Assembly (NCBI RefSeq): GCF_037076555.1
Contig: NZ_AP029023.1
Coordinates: forward strand, 62,001-126,000
DNA: 64,000 nucleotides
DNA from: Methylophilus sp. DW102
Lineage (GTDB): Bacteria > Pseudomonadota > Gammaproteobacteria > Burkholderiales > Methylophilaceae
Reading direction: 5' to 3'
Under the pieces are notes generated by a model that was not told the origin of the DNA, searched no databases, and worked only from the letters and a program-made list of their open reading frames with translations. The position numbers and the translations under genes were made by a program. Below are positions 17,731 through 29,265 of the stretch, piece by piece. The first letter of the stretch is position 1. Each line of letters begins with the position of its first letter.

Positions 17731-18836
17731 CGACGCTCCGGTGTGGTTGGTGGAGTGGGCGGCGCCACTGGGTCAGTAGGCACTGCGCTGTCTGGTTGTG
17801 CGGTCATTTCGGTGTCTGGCGGCTGTCCGGCATCCAGTACGGGCGGTGTGGTGACCGGGTTGGGGTCAACCAGTGCATTGTTCTTTTGCAAGACGTCCAC
17901 CACGGACTGATCCAGGTGCTGCGCGTTGTTGCGTTGCAACATGGGGCGGCTTTCGGACATCGGATTGGTGGCCGGGGAATCTGGCACTTTGAGGATCAGC
18001 ACATGTTTGTGGTTATTCACGCCGGCAATCGGGCGGCTGATAATCTTGGCAAACGGCGAATCCTGGCTTTGCTTGATCTGGGTGACGATGGCCACTGCCA
18101 AACCGGCGGGATAGACGCCGTCAATGCCCGAGGTTACCAGTTTGTCACCAACCTTGATGTCGACGCTGGTGGGCAGGTAGGGAATGTCCAGCGTGTTGCG
18201 TTTGCCCTCCCCAAAGGCAATGGCGCGTAATTGGTTGCGCTCGATCTGAATAGGAATCGACAGTTTTTTATCCGTGATCAGCGTGACTTCGCTGGTGAAC
18301 GGATACACCCGGGTGATCTGACCCACCACGCCCTGTTCATCAACCACCGCTTGCCCGGGGGTGATGTGGTGGTGACTGCCACGGTTCAGCGTGATGATGT
18401 TGCTAAATGGGTCGCGCCCCATATGCATGACTTCACCCAGCGTGGCTTCCGGGATAATCGGTGCATCCCCGGCCAGCAATGTGCGTAAATGCGCATTTTC
18501 GGCATCGACAGTGGCCAGGCGCTGCAAGGCTGCATGATCGATCAGCGCCTGCTGTTTGAGCTTGAAGTTATCCTGAATCAGCTGGTTATGCGAGGTAAAG
18601 TAGGTATTGATGTTGCGCCCCCATTCGTTAGGGGCGCTGGCGATCACTTCAAGCGGGTGCAGGGCGGTACTGAACCATTGCCTTACCTGGCTCAAATAAT
18701 CAAAGCGTGCATCGACCGCCATCATGACCAAAGACAGCGTACAAAAAAACATCAGGCGCGAGAAAGGCTTGGGCCCCTGTATAAAAAAGGCCGGCGACTC
18801 TTGCGGATCAAGCTGTTGGTGGATGCCTTTAAGCAT
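17727..18836 (-). CDS. mreC: Rod shape-determining protein MreC
   Basis: A 369-residue periplasmic scaffold protein with a single N-terminal membrane helix (about 29-47), a coiled coil (about 80-120) and a beta-domain region containing G-R-D-P-F-S-N and V-T-S-G-I-D-G-V-Y-P-A-G-L-A. It links MreB, PBP2 and RodA. The last 90 residues form a long Pro/Thr/Asp-rich tail of low complexity (V-T-T-P-P-V-L and similar), which is longer than in E. coli MreC. It lies 29 bp downstream of mreB. Confidence 0.94.
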   Translation of the reverse strand: MLKGIHQQLDPQESPAFFIQGPKPFSRLMFFCTLSLVMMAVDARFDYLSQVRQWFSTALHPLEVIASAPNEWGRNINTYFTSHNQLIQDNFKLKQQALIDHAALQRLATVDAENAHLRTLLAGDAPIIPEATLGEVMHMGRDPFSNIITLNRGSHHHITPGQAVVDEQGVVGQITRVYPFTSEVTLITDKKLSIPIQIERNQLRAIAFGEGKRNTLDIPYLPTSVDIKVGDKLVTSGIDGVYPAGLAVAIVTQIKQSQDSPFAKIISRPIAGVNNHKHVLILKVPDSPATNPMSESRPMLQRNNAQHLDQSVVDVLQKNNALVDPNPVTTPPVLDAGQPPDTEMTAQPDSAVPTDPVAPPTPPTTPERR

Positions 18837-18865
18837 AGTCAGGGTCGCGCCAACTGGGTGCGGAT

Positions 18866-19912
<1,047 letters not shown>

Positions 19913-19970
19913 TTATCCTGTGAAAATTCTGACTTTGGTGCTGCCCGCTGGGTGCGGCATAAAATCAAGG

Positions 19971-19977
19971 TATAATA
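19971..19977. promoter_or_regulatory. Overlapping -10 elements of divergent mreB/gatC promoters
   Basis: GGTATAATAGC reads TATAAT on the plus strand (19971-19976) and TATTAT on the minus strand (19972-19977). It lies 62 bp from each of the divergent genes mreB and gatC. The -35 elements are weak on both sides, so which strand is served is uncertain. Confidence 0.5.
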
Positions 19978-20037
19978 GCGCAAAACGCACATGAAATTAA
20001 GATGTGTTTTCAAAATCTTATAGACAATTAACCACAC

Positions 20038-20325
20038 ATGGCACTGAATCTAGATGATATCAAGCGTATCGCGCACCTGGCCCGCATCGAGGTCAGCGAC
20101 AGTGAAGCGCAAGAAACCCTAAGCAAACTTTCCGGTATTCTGGGGCTGATTGAGCAAATGCAGGCGGTGGACACCACCGGCATCACCCCCATGTCGCACT
20201 CGCAAGACGTGACACAGCGTCTGCGTGAAGACGTGGTGACTAAAACCAACCAGCGCGAACTGTTTCAATCCATTGCACCAGCCACGCAAGATGGCTTATA
20301 CCTGGTGCCCAAAGTCATTGAATAA
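20038..20325 (+). CDS. gatC: Aspartyl/glutamyl-tRNA amidotransferase subunit C
   Basis: A 95-residue subunit that stabilises the GatA-GatB complex. The N-terminal [17 protein letters not shown] and the C-terminal [20 protein letters not shown] are family-typical. GatCAB converts Glu-tRNA(Gln) and Asp-tRNA(Asn) to the amidated forms. It is the first gene of the gatCAB operon, 47 bp before gatA. Confidence 0.96.
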   Translation: MALNLDDIKRIAHLARIEVSDSEAQETLSKLSGILGLIEQMQAVDTTGITPMSHSQDVTQRLREDVVTKTNQRELFQSIAPATQDGLYLVPKVIE

Positions 20326-20372
20326 GCGCTTGCCAGCCCCTGCTTTGACGGTTCATTTTTACGGTTTCCATT

Positions 20373-21863
20373 ATGATAAACAGTAGTTTAAAACAGCTGG
20401 GCCAGCAGTTGGCCAGCAAACAAGTTTCCAGCGTGGAGTTGACGCAGGCCTATTTGCAACGGATGGCCACACTCAACCCCAGCATCAATGCCTATGTCAC
20501 CATAGACGAACAAAAAACCCTGGCGCAGGCGCAAGCGGCAGATGCACGTATCGCCGCCGGTACAGCCGGCCCGCTCACTGGCATCCCCATCGCGCAAAAA
20601 GATATTTTTTGTGCCCAGGGCTGGCGCACCACCTGTAGCTCCAAAATGCTGGAAAACTTCATTGCCCCCTATGACGCGCATGTGATCAGCCAGTTTGATG
20701 CGGCCGGTGCGGTCAATCTGGGCAAAACCAATATGGATGAGTTCGCCATGGGCTCCTCCAACGAAACCAGTTATTTTGGCGGCGTCAAAAACCCATGGGA
20801 CTTTGATCGTGTGCCTGGCGGTAGCTCTGGCGGTTCCGCGGCGGCTGTGGCCGCCCGCTTGTGTGCAGCGGCCACCGGGACAGATACGGGCGGCTCCATC
20901 CGTCAACCCGCTTCATTGTGCGGCTTTACCGGCCTTAAACCAACTTATGGCCTGGTCTCCCGTTACGGCATGATCGCTTTTGCTTCGTCGCTGGACCAGG
21001 CAGGCCCCATGGCCAAGTCGGCTGAAGACTGTGCGTTGATGCTGAATGTCATGGCCGGTTTTGACGAGCGTGACTCCACCAGCGTGCAGCGCGAGCAAGA
21101 AGATTACACGCGTGGCTTGAGCGCCATGCAAGGCACGCAGCCGCTCAAAGGCTTGCGGATTGGCCTGCCCAAAGAATATTTTGCCGAAGGTTTGAATGCT
21201 GACGTGGCTAAAGTGATTGAAACGGCGATTGCAGAATACAAAAAGCTGGGTGCAGAGATTGTCGAGATCAGCTTGCCAAACAACAATCTGTCGATTCCAG
21301 TCTATTACGTGCTTGCCCCAGCCGAGGCTTCTAGCAACCTGTCACGCTATGACGGCGTCCGTTATGGTCACCGTGCGGCGGAATACAATGACCTGCTCGA
21401 CATGTACATGAAGTCGCGCGCAGAAGGTTTTGGTGCCGAGGTCAAGCGCCGTATCCTGATTGGCACCTATGTGCTCAGTGCCGGTTATTACGATGCCTAC
21501 TACCTCAAGGCCCAGCAAATCCGCCGCCTGATTGCCCAGGACTTTGTGGAAGCTTTCAAGCAATGTGATGTGATCATGGGCCCGGCCGCGCCTTCAGCGG
21601 CTTTTAAAGCCGGTGAAAAAACCAGCGACCCGGTGGCCATGTATCTCGAAGACTTATACACCATTGCCGTGAACCTGGCGGGCTTGCCAGGCATGAGCAT
21701 TCCGGCCGGGTTTACCACCAGCAGTGAGGGCAAGGCTTTGCCGGTTGGTTTGCAGATTATTGGCAATTATTTTGATGAGGCGCGCATGCTCAATGTTGGC
21801 CATGCCTATCAACAAGTCACAGACTGGCATACACGCATGCCAGCTGGATTGGAGAACATCTAA
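20373..21863 (+). CDS. gatA: Aspartyl/glutamyl-tRNA amidotransferase subunit A
   Basis: A 496-residue amidase-signature enzyme that releases ammonia from glutamine for tRNA-dependent amidation. The Ser-cisSer-Lys triad is visible: Lys in P-I-A-Q-K-D-I-F-C, cis-Ser in [11 protein letters not shown], and the nucleophile region [10 protein letters not shown]. The length is normal. It is followed by gatB with a 1-bp gap. Confidence 0.97.
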   Translation: MINSSLKQLGQQLASKQVSSVELTQAYLQRMATLNPSINAYVTIDEQKTLAQAQAADARIAAGTAGPLTGIPIAQKDIFCAQGWRTTCSSKMLENFIAPYDAHVISQFDAAGAVNLGKTNMDEFAMGSSNETSYFGGVKNPWDFDRVPGGSSGGSAAAVAARLCAAATGTDTGGSIRQPASLCGFTGLKPTYGLVSRYGMIAFASSLDQAGPMAKSAEDCALMLNVMAGFDERDSTSVQREQEDYTRGLSAMQGTQPLKGLRIGLPKEYFAEGLNADVAKVIETAIAEYKKLGAEIVEISLPNNNLSIPVYYVLAPAEASSNLSRYDGVRYGHRAAEYNDLLDMYMKSRAEGFGAEVKRRILIGTYVLSAGYYDAYYLKAQQIRRLIAQDFVEAFKQCDVIMGPAAPSAAFKAGEKTSDPVAMYLEDLYTIAVNLAGLPGMSIPAGFTTSSEGKALPVGLQIIGNYFDEARMLNVGHAYQQVTDWHTRMPAGLENI

Positions 21864-21864
21864 C

Positions 21865-23310
21865 ATGCAGTGGGAAGTCGTGATCGGGTTGGAAACCCAC
21901 GTACAGTTACAAACTAATTCCAAACAGTTTAGCGGGGCCTCCACCACTTATGGGGCGGCGCCAAATACGCAAGCCTGTGAGGTGAGTATCGCGCTGCCAG
22001 GGGTGTTGCCTGTGCTCAACAAAAAAGCCGTGGAATGCGCGATTAAATTTGGCCTGGCGATTGATGCCGAAATGGCGCCACGCAGCGTATTCTCACGTAA
22101 GAATTATTTTTATCCCGATTTGCCCAAGGGCTACCAGATCAGCCAGTTTGAGCTGCCGGTAGTGGGTAAAGGTCAGCTGACCATTCAGGTCCCAGCGGGC
22201 AAAAATACCGAGGCCTATGAGAAGGTGATCAATATCACGCGTGCGCACCTTGAAGAAGATGCGGGTAAATCTGTGCACGGTGCCGTTGAGGGCATGTCCG
22301 GCATCGACCTGAACCGTGCGGGGACGCCCTTGCTCGAAATCGTGACTGAACCCGATATGCGCAGTGCTGCCGAAGCGGTCGCTTATGCCAAGAAGTTACA
22401 TGAACTGGTGCAGTGGATAGGCATTTGCGACGGCAATATGCAGGAAGGTTCTTTCCGTTGCGACGTCAACGTCTCGGTGCGCCCCAAGGGCACTGAAAAG
22501 TTCGGTACCCGCCGCGAGATCAAAAACCTGAACTCGTTCAAGTTCATGCAGCAAGCCATTGAGTATGAGACCCAGTGGCAAATCGAAACGCTGGAGGATG
22601 GCGGCACCATCCAGCAGGCAACTGTCCTGTTTAATCCGGACACCGGTGAAACGCGTGCCATGCGTACCAAGGAAGAAGCCAATGATTATCGCTATTTTCC
22701 TGACCCGGATTTGCTGCCGCTGGAAGTGACTGAGGCCGATAAAGCACGCGTGCGTGCCGAGATGCCAGCGTTGCCACAGGCCTTGCAGGCGCGGTTGGTG
22801 AGCGAGTACCAACTCTCTGCTTATGATGCCAGCACATTGACGGCTTCACGCAGCATGGCTGATTATTTTATGGCCACGGTACAAGCAGGTGCCGAGCCCA
22901 AACAGGCGGCTAACTGGGTGATGGGCGCGCTTTCTGCCAAGCTCAATGCGGAAGAAAAAACGATTGCTGACAGTCCCGTCTCTGCCCAGCAGTTGGCTGC
23001 CTTGCTCAAGCGTATTGCAGACAATACGATTTCCAACAACGCTGCCAAACAGGTGTTTGAAGGCGTGTGGGCAGGCGAGGGTGAAGTCGATGCCATTATC
23101 GAAGCCAAAGGACTCAAGCAAGTGTCTGATACAGGCGCGATTGAGGCCATCATCAAAGAGGTGCTGGCGGCGAACCAGGCCATGGTCGATGAGTACAAAT
23201 CTGGCAAGGAGAAAGCCTTTAATGCGCTGGTTGGCCAGTGTATGAAAGCCTCTAAAGGCAAGGCGAATCCGGCGCAGGTCAATGAGCTTCTCAAGAAGAT
23301 GTTGGGCTAG
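21865..23310 (+). CDS. gatB: Aspartyl/glutamyl-tRNA amidotransferase subunit B
   Basis: A 481-residue subunit that binds and phosphorylates the misacylated tRNA before amidation. The start at [15 protein letters not shown] fits the family. A longer in-frame extension into gatA is rejected because GGAGA precedes this [16 protein letters not shown] and [13 protein letters not shown] are diagnostic. The C-terminal YqeY-like tail domain is complete. A strong terminator follows 22 bp after the stop. Confidence 0.97.
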   Translation: MQWEVVIGLETHVQLQTNSKQFSGASTTYGAAPNTQACEVSIALPGVLPVLNKKAVECAIKFGLAIDAEMAPRSVFSRKNYFYPDLPKGYQISQFELPVVGKGQLTIQVPAGKNTEAYEKVINITRAHLEEDAGKSVHGAVEGMSGIDLNRAGTPLLEIVTEPDMRSAAEAVAYAKKLHELVQWIGICDGNMQEGSFRCDVNVSVRPKGTEKFGTRREIKNLNSFKFMQQAIEYETQWQIETLEDGGTIQQATVLFNPDTGETRAMRTKEEANDYRYFPDPDLLPLEVTEADKARVRAEMPALPQALQARLVSEYQLSAYDASTLTASRSMADYFMATVQAGAEPKQAANWVMGALSAKLNAEEKTIADSPVSAQQLAALLKRIADNTISNNAAKQVFEGVWAGEGEVDAIIEAKGLKQVSDTGAIEAIIKEVLAANQAMVDEYKSGKEKAFNALVGQCMKASKGKANPAQVNELLKKMLG

Positions 23311-23332
23311 TCCCTTAATTGGCAGTTGGATA

Positions 23333-23369
23333 AAAAAACAAACCCCGCTTTTGGCGGGGTTTGTTTTTT
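23333..23369. terminator. Bidirectional intrinsic terminator after gatB
   Basis: AAACAAACCCCGC and GCGGGGTTTGTTT form a perfect 13-bp stem with a 5-nt loop, with an A-tract before and a T-tract after. It can end gatB on the plus strand and the 35-aa peptide gene on the minus strand. Confidence 0.92.
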
Positions 23370-23400
23370 GACACGACTCTCTAAGCTTTGTAGCTCAGGA

Positions 23401-23508
23401 TTACTTGCAATGCTCTTTGTCGTGATGGTCTTTGCAATGCTCATCTGCAAAAGAAACATTTGAGAATACGGCCATCATTACCAATACTAAAGCTGCGAAT
23501 TTTTTCAT
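23401..23508 (-). CDS. Secreted 35-aa His/Cys-rich peptide
   Basis: A 35-codon gene with AGGAG at ideal spacing before its ATG. Residues 1-21 form a clear signal peptide (M-K-K-F-A-A-L-V-L-V-M-M-A-V-F, cleavage after V-S-F-A). The predicted mature peptide has only 14 residues, D-E-H-C-K-D-H-H-D-K-E-H-C-K, a near-repeat of E-H-C-K around D-H-H-D. Four His and two Cys in 14 residues suggest binding of a soft or borderline metal such as Cu, Ni or Zn in the periplasm, but this is inference. Its stop faces the gatB terminator. I do not recognise the family. Confidence 0.6.
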   Translation of the reverse strand: MKKFAALVLVMMAVFSNVSFADEHCKDHHDKEHCK

Positions 23509-23651
23509 TCTGATCTCCTGTTAGCATTTCAAGTGTAAAGTCATTTGCTGCCTGCGCATGACGACCGTCACACGCATAACTGATTATCGGCTGGCAAGCA
23601 TCAAACTAAAACTGGATAAACTCGGATTAGCCCCCTCAGTTCATCTATTTA

Positions 23652-24059
23652 CTATTGGCACAGGGTATGGCAAATCAGCTGCCATGAAATGGTCATAAAG
23701 CCGATGGTGGTGAGCACGAAGCTGATGGCAGAATAAACTTTCCATTTGGTTTTGTTCCAGAAGTCGGGATCAAATGCGGCAATCACAAACACGGTCGGGT
23801 TGGTAAAGCCGCCAATGGCCACGCAAACACAGGCAAAATAATGCAACTCTATGCCTGCGGCCTTGGCTGCGCCATAAAATCCCAGTCCAAACAGGGCCAT
23901 AAGGGCGTAGTCGACATGGGCGCGTATCATGGTTTTATAGTCCACCAAAAACTCGCCATCTATACCCTTGATCGGAAACCAGCGGGCAAAAGTCATCAGC
24001 CATGCAGACAAAATCAACGCAGTGATACAAGCCACTGCACCTATTAATAACACGTTCAT
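23652..24059 (-). CDS. Small multi-pass membrane protein, unknown function
   Basis: A 135-residue protein with about four membrane helices (roughly 2-26, 50-70, 74-98, 110-131). AGGAGAG precedes the ATG. Noticeable residues are R-A-H-V-D-Y in helix 2 and G-G-F-T-N-P in helix 3. This arrangement faintly recalls the styrene-oxide-isomerase type of small membrane enzymes (R-A-H followed by a G-W-S-N-type motif), but I cannot support that beyond resemblance. The gene stands alone behind a near-consensus promoter with a TetR-type operator, so it is probably induced by a specific chemical signal. Confidence 0.7.
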   Translation of the reverse strand: MNVLLIGAVACITALILSAWLMTFARWFPIKGIDGEFLVDYKTMIRAHVDYALMALFGLGFYGAAKAAGIELHYFACVCVAIGGFTNPTVFVIAAFDPDFWNKTKWKVYSAISFVLTTIGFMTISWQLICHTLCQ

Positions 24060-24119
24060 ATTTTCTCTCCTGAGCCTATTAAAAAATTAACCCGTGATGT
24101 TTTTGTGTCGGGCAGGTGA

Positions 24120-24147
24120 ATTGTAGACAGGTCTGTCTACTTGTCAA
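24120..24147 (-). promoter_or_regulatory. Sigma70 promoter with embedded TetR/NemR-type operator
   Basis: On the minus strand, TTGACA (complement of 24142-24147) and TACAAT (complement of 24120-24125) are 16 bp apart. The palindrome GTAGACAG-GT-CTGTCTAC (24123-24140) lies in the spacer and overlaps the -10. This is the classic repressor-over-promoter layout. TAGAC-N6-GTCTA resembles operators of the NemR group of TetR regulators. It drives the 135-aa membrane protein. No cognate regulator is adjacent. Confidence 0.75.
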
Positions 24148-24212
24148 GCGCAGGCAGACGCAAAACTTTGTTTTACTTGCGTTATTAGGCGTTTTCCCGC
24201 ACAATTCGTCCG

Positions 24213-24312
24213 TTGCTAGGGGTCTGTAAATACTTCATTTTGTGAGGTTTTTGCAGTGAGAGTTACCCTTCGAACCTGATGCGGGTCATACCGCCGTAGG
24301 GAATGCAAGTCT
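24213..24312 (+). promoter_or_regulatory. TPP (THI-box) riboswitch of thiC
   Basis: The element begins with GCTAGGGGT, contains AGTGAGAGTTACCC, then TTCGAACCTGATGCGGGTCA and ends CCGCCGTAGGGAATGCAAGTC, which are the conserved THI-box blocks in order. It ends about 35 bp before the thiC ATG, so thiamin pyrophosphate probably controls translation or early termination. A possible promoter TTGCGT-N17-CACAAT lies just upstream (-10 at 24200-24205). Confidence 0.95.
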
Positions 24313-24338
24313 TCGCATCCTTACGTCTTTTCTTTTAA

Positions 24339-26228
<1,890 letters not shown>

Positions 26229-26250
26229 CTTTTTGGTGCCTTAAGCTTTT

Positions 26251-26277
26251 AAAAACCGGCCTCGTGCCGGTTTTTTT
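26251..26277 (+). terminator. Intrinsic terminator of thiC
   Basis: AAAAACCGGC-CTCGT-GCCGGTTTTT, with further T residues, begins 23 bp after the thiC stop. Confidence 0.9.
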
Positions 26278-26387
26278 ATGGCCAGCAATCTTGTCATTTA
26301 GTCCACAAAATGACTGTTTTTTGCGCCATGTCGCCATGGTCAAACGCGCTATAGTTTGCCATCACAATCGCGGTCAGGAGACTGCAC

Positions 26388-28043
26388 ATGCCAGACAATC
26401 TGCACACCAGTATCGTCAGGGATTTTCGGCAAACCTTGCTGTGGCCCGTGCAATTGATGACTGATCATCTTGTCCCCGGCGCCGTAGATGCGCCCTGGGA
26501 AACGCTCAAGGCCATCAAGGATTCGCCCTGGGTAGAAATTGAGGATGATTTTTTACACAGCGCCCCGCATTTAAGTGAAACGCGCTATCAAGAGTTCGTC
26601 ACCTTTATGCCTTTTGCCCAGCGTTTTTTATATGGCGAGGGCAAGCATGGCCATGCGGCTGGCGGCTATGGCGAATCGCCACTGCATATTTTTAGTCGTC
26701 AGGATATCCGTGCCGTCCGTATCACCTTGCCGGAGCATGCGACCCCGCTTACTTTGCGCGTTGCGCATATCGAGCTGTATTTCTTTTTTGATATTGATGT
26801 TGCCATGCTGGCGCTTGAAGTCACTGCCAGCGATCTCGCGCTCAATGACGCCATGGAAATCCTCTACCGTCTGGGCCGAACCTATCCCAATTACTGGGAT
26901 GATACCGGCGAGGGCGGGCATTGCGCAAAACGGGTGGAGTGGCTGGATCAGCACGATCAGGTCATTGCTGCCTCTGATTATGAAGACAAGGCCCGCTACC
27001 TGGCCTTTGTGAAAGAGAATCACGTCCCTTGTGTCTCATTGCACTGGTCAGCACTGATGTCACCGCTCGTACAACATTACTCCGGCCAGTCTGGCGAGTT
27101 GCGTTACCGTGAAATTGAATATCAGCGCATGCCCTTGATGGCTTATCTGGCGTTTGATGACGTGAGCACCCTGTCGCGCGGAGACTTGATCCGGCTGGGC
27201 CTGGTTTGCCAGCCTTGGCATTCAGATACCTTGCCGTTTAGTGAACAGTTTTTGCAAGACTTTGAGCAACAGCATTGCTATGACCGCTACTGGGATGAGG
27301 TCCGCCAAGACCCCTGGAGCACCACGCGCATAATGTGTACCGGCCAGAATTTTGTCGTGGTAGGCAGTCATCAGCACCGCGTGTTCAGCAATGACAAAAA
27401 CGGCATCAAGCGCCATTACCAAAACCAGTATTTTCTATTGTTCTTAATCGCCCATTTTCAAAAAGCGGCCTTGCTGATGCTGTCAGACCGCATGGTGCAA
27501 GCCATCAGCCGCCTGAATATGCAGAGTGAGGACTCGGTCAAATCTTTCCGCAACAATATCCGGCATGTCACGGCCGTGTTTCTGCGCTTTACACACCGCT
27601 ACTGGTTTGAAAATGTGTCTGATCAGGCCGTCGCCAAAGACCTGTTTGCCTTGATGCTCAAGCAACTGGATTCGGTCAGCCTGTTTGAGAAAACTCGCCG
27701 CCGCATTATGGATATGGCCGAATATCTGGAAGGCGAAGAAATCAAGCGGCAGGCGGATACGGTCGTCCGCCTTACCGTGGTCACTATTCTGGGCCTCATC
27801 GGCACCATGACCAGTGGCTTGCTGGGCATGAATTTAATCGACCTGACCCAAACCAGTCTGCTGGAGAAGCTGGCATATTTTGGTATCGTCTTTGTGCCTG
27901 TCAGCCTGCTTACTTTTTATACTGTGATTAAATCGCGTCGGCTGTCATTGTTTCTGGATGCGCTTTCTAATGAGAGCACAGGCATGCGCTATAAATTATC
28001 AAAACTGGCCCGTGTATGGAGCGGTCAATTAGAGGACCGTTAG
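26388..28043 (+). CDS. Large CorA-like (2-TM-GxN) membrane protein, function unknown
   Basis: A 551-residue protein with a long soluble N-terminal part (about 1-460) and two C-terminal membrane helices (about 464-483 and 496-515). The first helix ends in S-G-L-L-G-M-N-L-I, and G-M-N at the end of the first of two C-terminal helices is the signature of CorA-type divalent-cation channels. The N-terminal region is much longer than in ordinary CorA (which is about 320 residues in total) and is rich in acidic and aromatic residues. The helical stretch before the membrane (about 380-460) would form the stalk. Magnesium or another divalent cation may be the substrate, but the large domain is unexplained. 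Confidence 0.7.
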   Translation: MPDNLHTSIVRDFRQTLLWPVQLMTDHLVPGAVDAPWETLKAIKDSPWVEIEDDFLHSAPHLSETRYQEFVTFMPFAQRFLYGEGKHGHAAGGYGESPLHIFSRQDIRAVRITLPEHATPLTLRVAHIELYFFFDIDVAMLALEVTASDLALNDAMEILYRLGRTYPNYWDDTGEGGHCAKRVEWLDQHDQVIAASDYEDKARYLAFVKENHVPCVSLHWSALMSPLVQHYSGQSGELRYREIEYQRMPLMAYLAFDDVSTLSRGDLIRLGLVCQPWHSDTLPFSEQFLQDFEQQHCYDRYWDEVRQDPWSTTRIMCTGQNFVVVGSHQHRVFSNDKNGIKRHYQNQYFLLFLIAHFQKAALLMLSDRMVQAISRLNMQSEDSVKSFRNNIRHVTAVFLRFTHRYWFENVSDQAVAKDLFALMLKQLDSVSLFEKTRRRIMDMAEYLEGEEIKRQADTVVRLTVVTILGLIGTMTSGLLGMNLIDLTQTSLLEKLAYFGIVFVPVSLLTFYTVIKSRRLSLFLDALSNESTGMRYKLSKLARVWSGQLEDR

Positions 28044-28110
28044 TGATTCTGTTGCCGTGAGCCTGTTTGAGCCATACAGGTGTTAAAAAGTGAATCCTCA
28101 ACGCATTCTT

Positions 28111-28144
28111 CTATCCATCAATATATTGATGTCAATATGGATAG
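28111..28144. promoter_or_regulatory. Nested palindromes over the ribosome-binding site of the next gene
   Basis: CTATCCAT (28111-28118) pairs with ATGGATAG (28137-28144), and inside lies the perfect palindrome ATCAATATATTGAT (28117-28130). The right arm runs into the AGGAG of the gene at 28154. This could be an operator, or an mRNA hairpin hiding the ribosome-binding site. Confidence 0.5.
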
Positions 28145-28153
28145 GAGAACACG

Positions 28154-28669
28154 ATGAGACGCAGACTCTATTTTGTTTTACCCAATCTTCACAGTGCTCA
28201 GGCCGTGATGAATGAATTACTGCTTGATCGCATTGATGAAAATCACATCCATTTTCATGCCCGGCATGAACATTTGCTAGAGCAATTACCAAAAGCCGGT
28301 GCCGTAGAAAAATCCGATGTTCTTTATAGTGCGATGGCCGGGTTTGTCTTTGGCGCAATCGTTGGCTTGTTAAGCGGCTTACTCGCCTGCTTTTTCCCAT
28401 GGTGGTTTGGCGAAGTTGCTTTCACCGTGATTCCTTATTGCATGGTCATTGGAGCACTTGCCTGTGCTGCGTGGGCAGCGGCCATCGCGACTGCGGCGCC
28501 CGGGTATCGCTTGCGTGCCCACAGTCAACAGCTGGAGCAAGGCAATATCCTCATGGTTGTATCCGTCCCATTGCGCAGGTTACGCGAGATCAGGCAGCGC
28601 CTGATGCTACGCCATCCTGAAGCCTTGTATGGCGGTGTTTGGCCCGCCGAGCATCGCTTTTTTCCTTGA
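28154..28669 (+). CDS. Stress-type membrane protein (DUF1269-like)
   Basis: A 171-residue protein with an N-terminal soluble part beginning R-R-R-L-Y-F-V-L-P-N-L-H-S-A, two membrane helices (about 58-83 and 88-114), and a basic C-terminal tail. This layout resembles small proteins annotated as DUF1269 or general-stress membrane proteins. A His-rich patch (H-I-H-F-H-A-R-H-E-H, about 33-42) lies before the helices. AGGAG precedes the ATG and is partly covered by an inverted repeat. The function is unknown. Confidence 0.65.
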   Translation: MRRRLYFVLPNLHSAQAVMNELLLDRIDENHIHFHARHEHLLEQLPKAGAVEKSDVLYSAMAGFVFGAIVGLLSGLLACFFPWWFGEVAFTVIPYCMVIGALACAAWAAAIATAAPGYRLRAHSQQLEQGNILMVVSVPLRRLREIRQRLMLRHPEALYGGVWPAEHRFFP

Positions 28670-28773
28670 GCATACCTCTGGTTTGCTGGCATTCACCTGG
28701 CGAGCAATCTCAGCGCATTGTTTGGCTAGGCACTTACTTTCAATAGCCATCTAAATAATGATGTATGCCGTTA

Positions 28774-28783
28774 GGTATATACC
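28774..28783. promoter_or_regulatory. Short palindrome upstream of the K-R peptide genes
   Basis: GGTATATACC is a perfect 10-bp palindrome about 118 bp upstream of the first K-R-motif peptide gene. It may be an operator. The rest of the 28670-28901 gap is AT-rich and holds no convincing gene. Confidence 0.3.
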
Positions 28784-28901
28784 AAACTACGTATATCGAG
28801 AGATTATTTCTTGTCTGCTGGCTGGCAAAATGCAAACCATCGTGATTGAGCAAACATGTAAACGAGAAGACATGAATCACATTAACCGTATAAGGAGACA
28901 C

Positions 28902-29168
28902 ATGATGCGTAAATTTATTTCTGTGGGTTTTATGGTTTCAAGTTTGTTCGTGGCCTCAACGGCCGTGGCATTTGAAGGTGAGAAAAATATTCAACAAACC
29001 GCGCATACACAGCATTTTTTAAGCAAACGGCATTATGCCACACCTGCCGTGGTGGCTAGCGCAGCGGCTGATCAAGCCTGGGTAGGTGCGACTTTGGTTG
29101 TAAATCCTGCATCCGCACAAGCGCAGCAAGTGATGAAAATGCATCAATTGTCCAAACGTGCGTTTTAG
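28902..29168 (+). CDS. Secreted K-R-motif peptide precursor A
   Basis: An 88-residue protein with AAGGAG before the ATG and a signal peptide (residues 1-23, cleavage after A-V-A). The mature part carries two copies of a motif, H-F-L-S-K-R-H-Y (38-45) and H-Q-L-S-K-R-A-F (81-88, exactly at the C-terminus). Trp60 sits between them in D-Q-A-W-V-G-A-T. The next gene encodes a paralogue with the same architecture, so the motif is under selection. Paired basic residues within short repeats resemble processed peptide precursors, but no protease or exporter is adjacent. I do not recognise the family. Confidence 0.7.
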   Translation: MMRKFISVGFMVSSLFVASTAVAFEGEKNIQQTAHTQHFLSKRHYATPAVVASAAADQAWVGATLVVNPASAQAQQVMKMHQLSKRAF

Positions 29169-29206
29169 TCAGGTAGTTGTCAGGTAACTATGCCACCATA
29201 AACCTG

Positions 29207-29227
29207 ACCGTTACTCACCCTAACGGT
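29207..29227. promoter_or_regulatory. Hairpin between the two K-R peptide genes
   Basis: ACCGTTA-CTCACCC-TAACGGT has perfect 7-bp arms. It lies 38 bp upstream of the second peptide gene and may affect expression or mRNA stability. A second, looser repeat GTCAGGT/ACCTGAC (about 29179-29208) overlaps its left edge. Confidence 0.45.
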
Positions 29228-29265
29228 AAAAACTATTAAAGAATGAGCGATTTAAGGAGCGTAAA

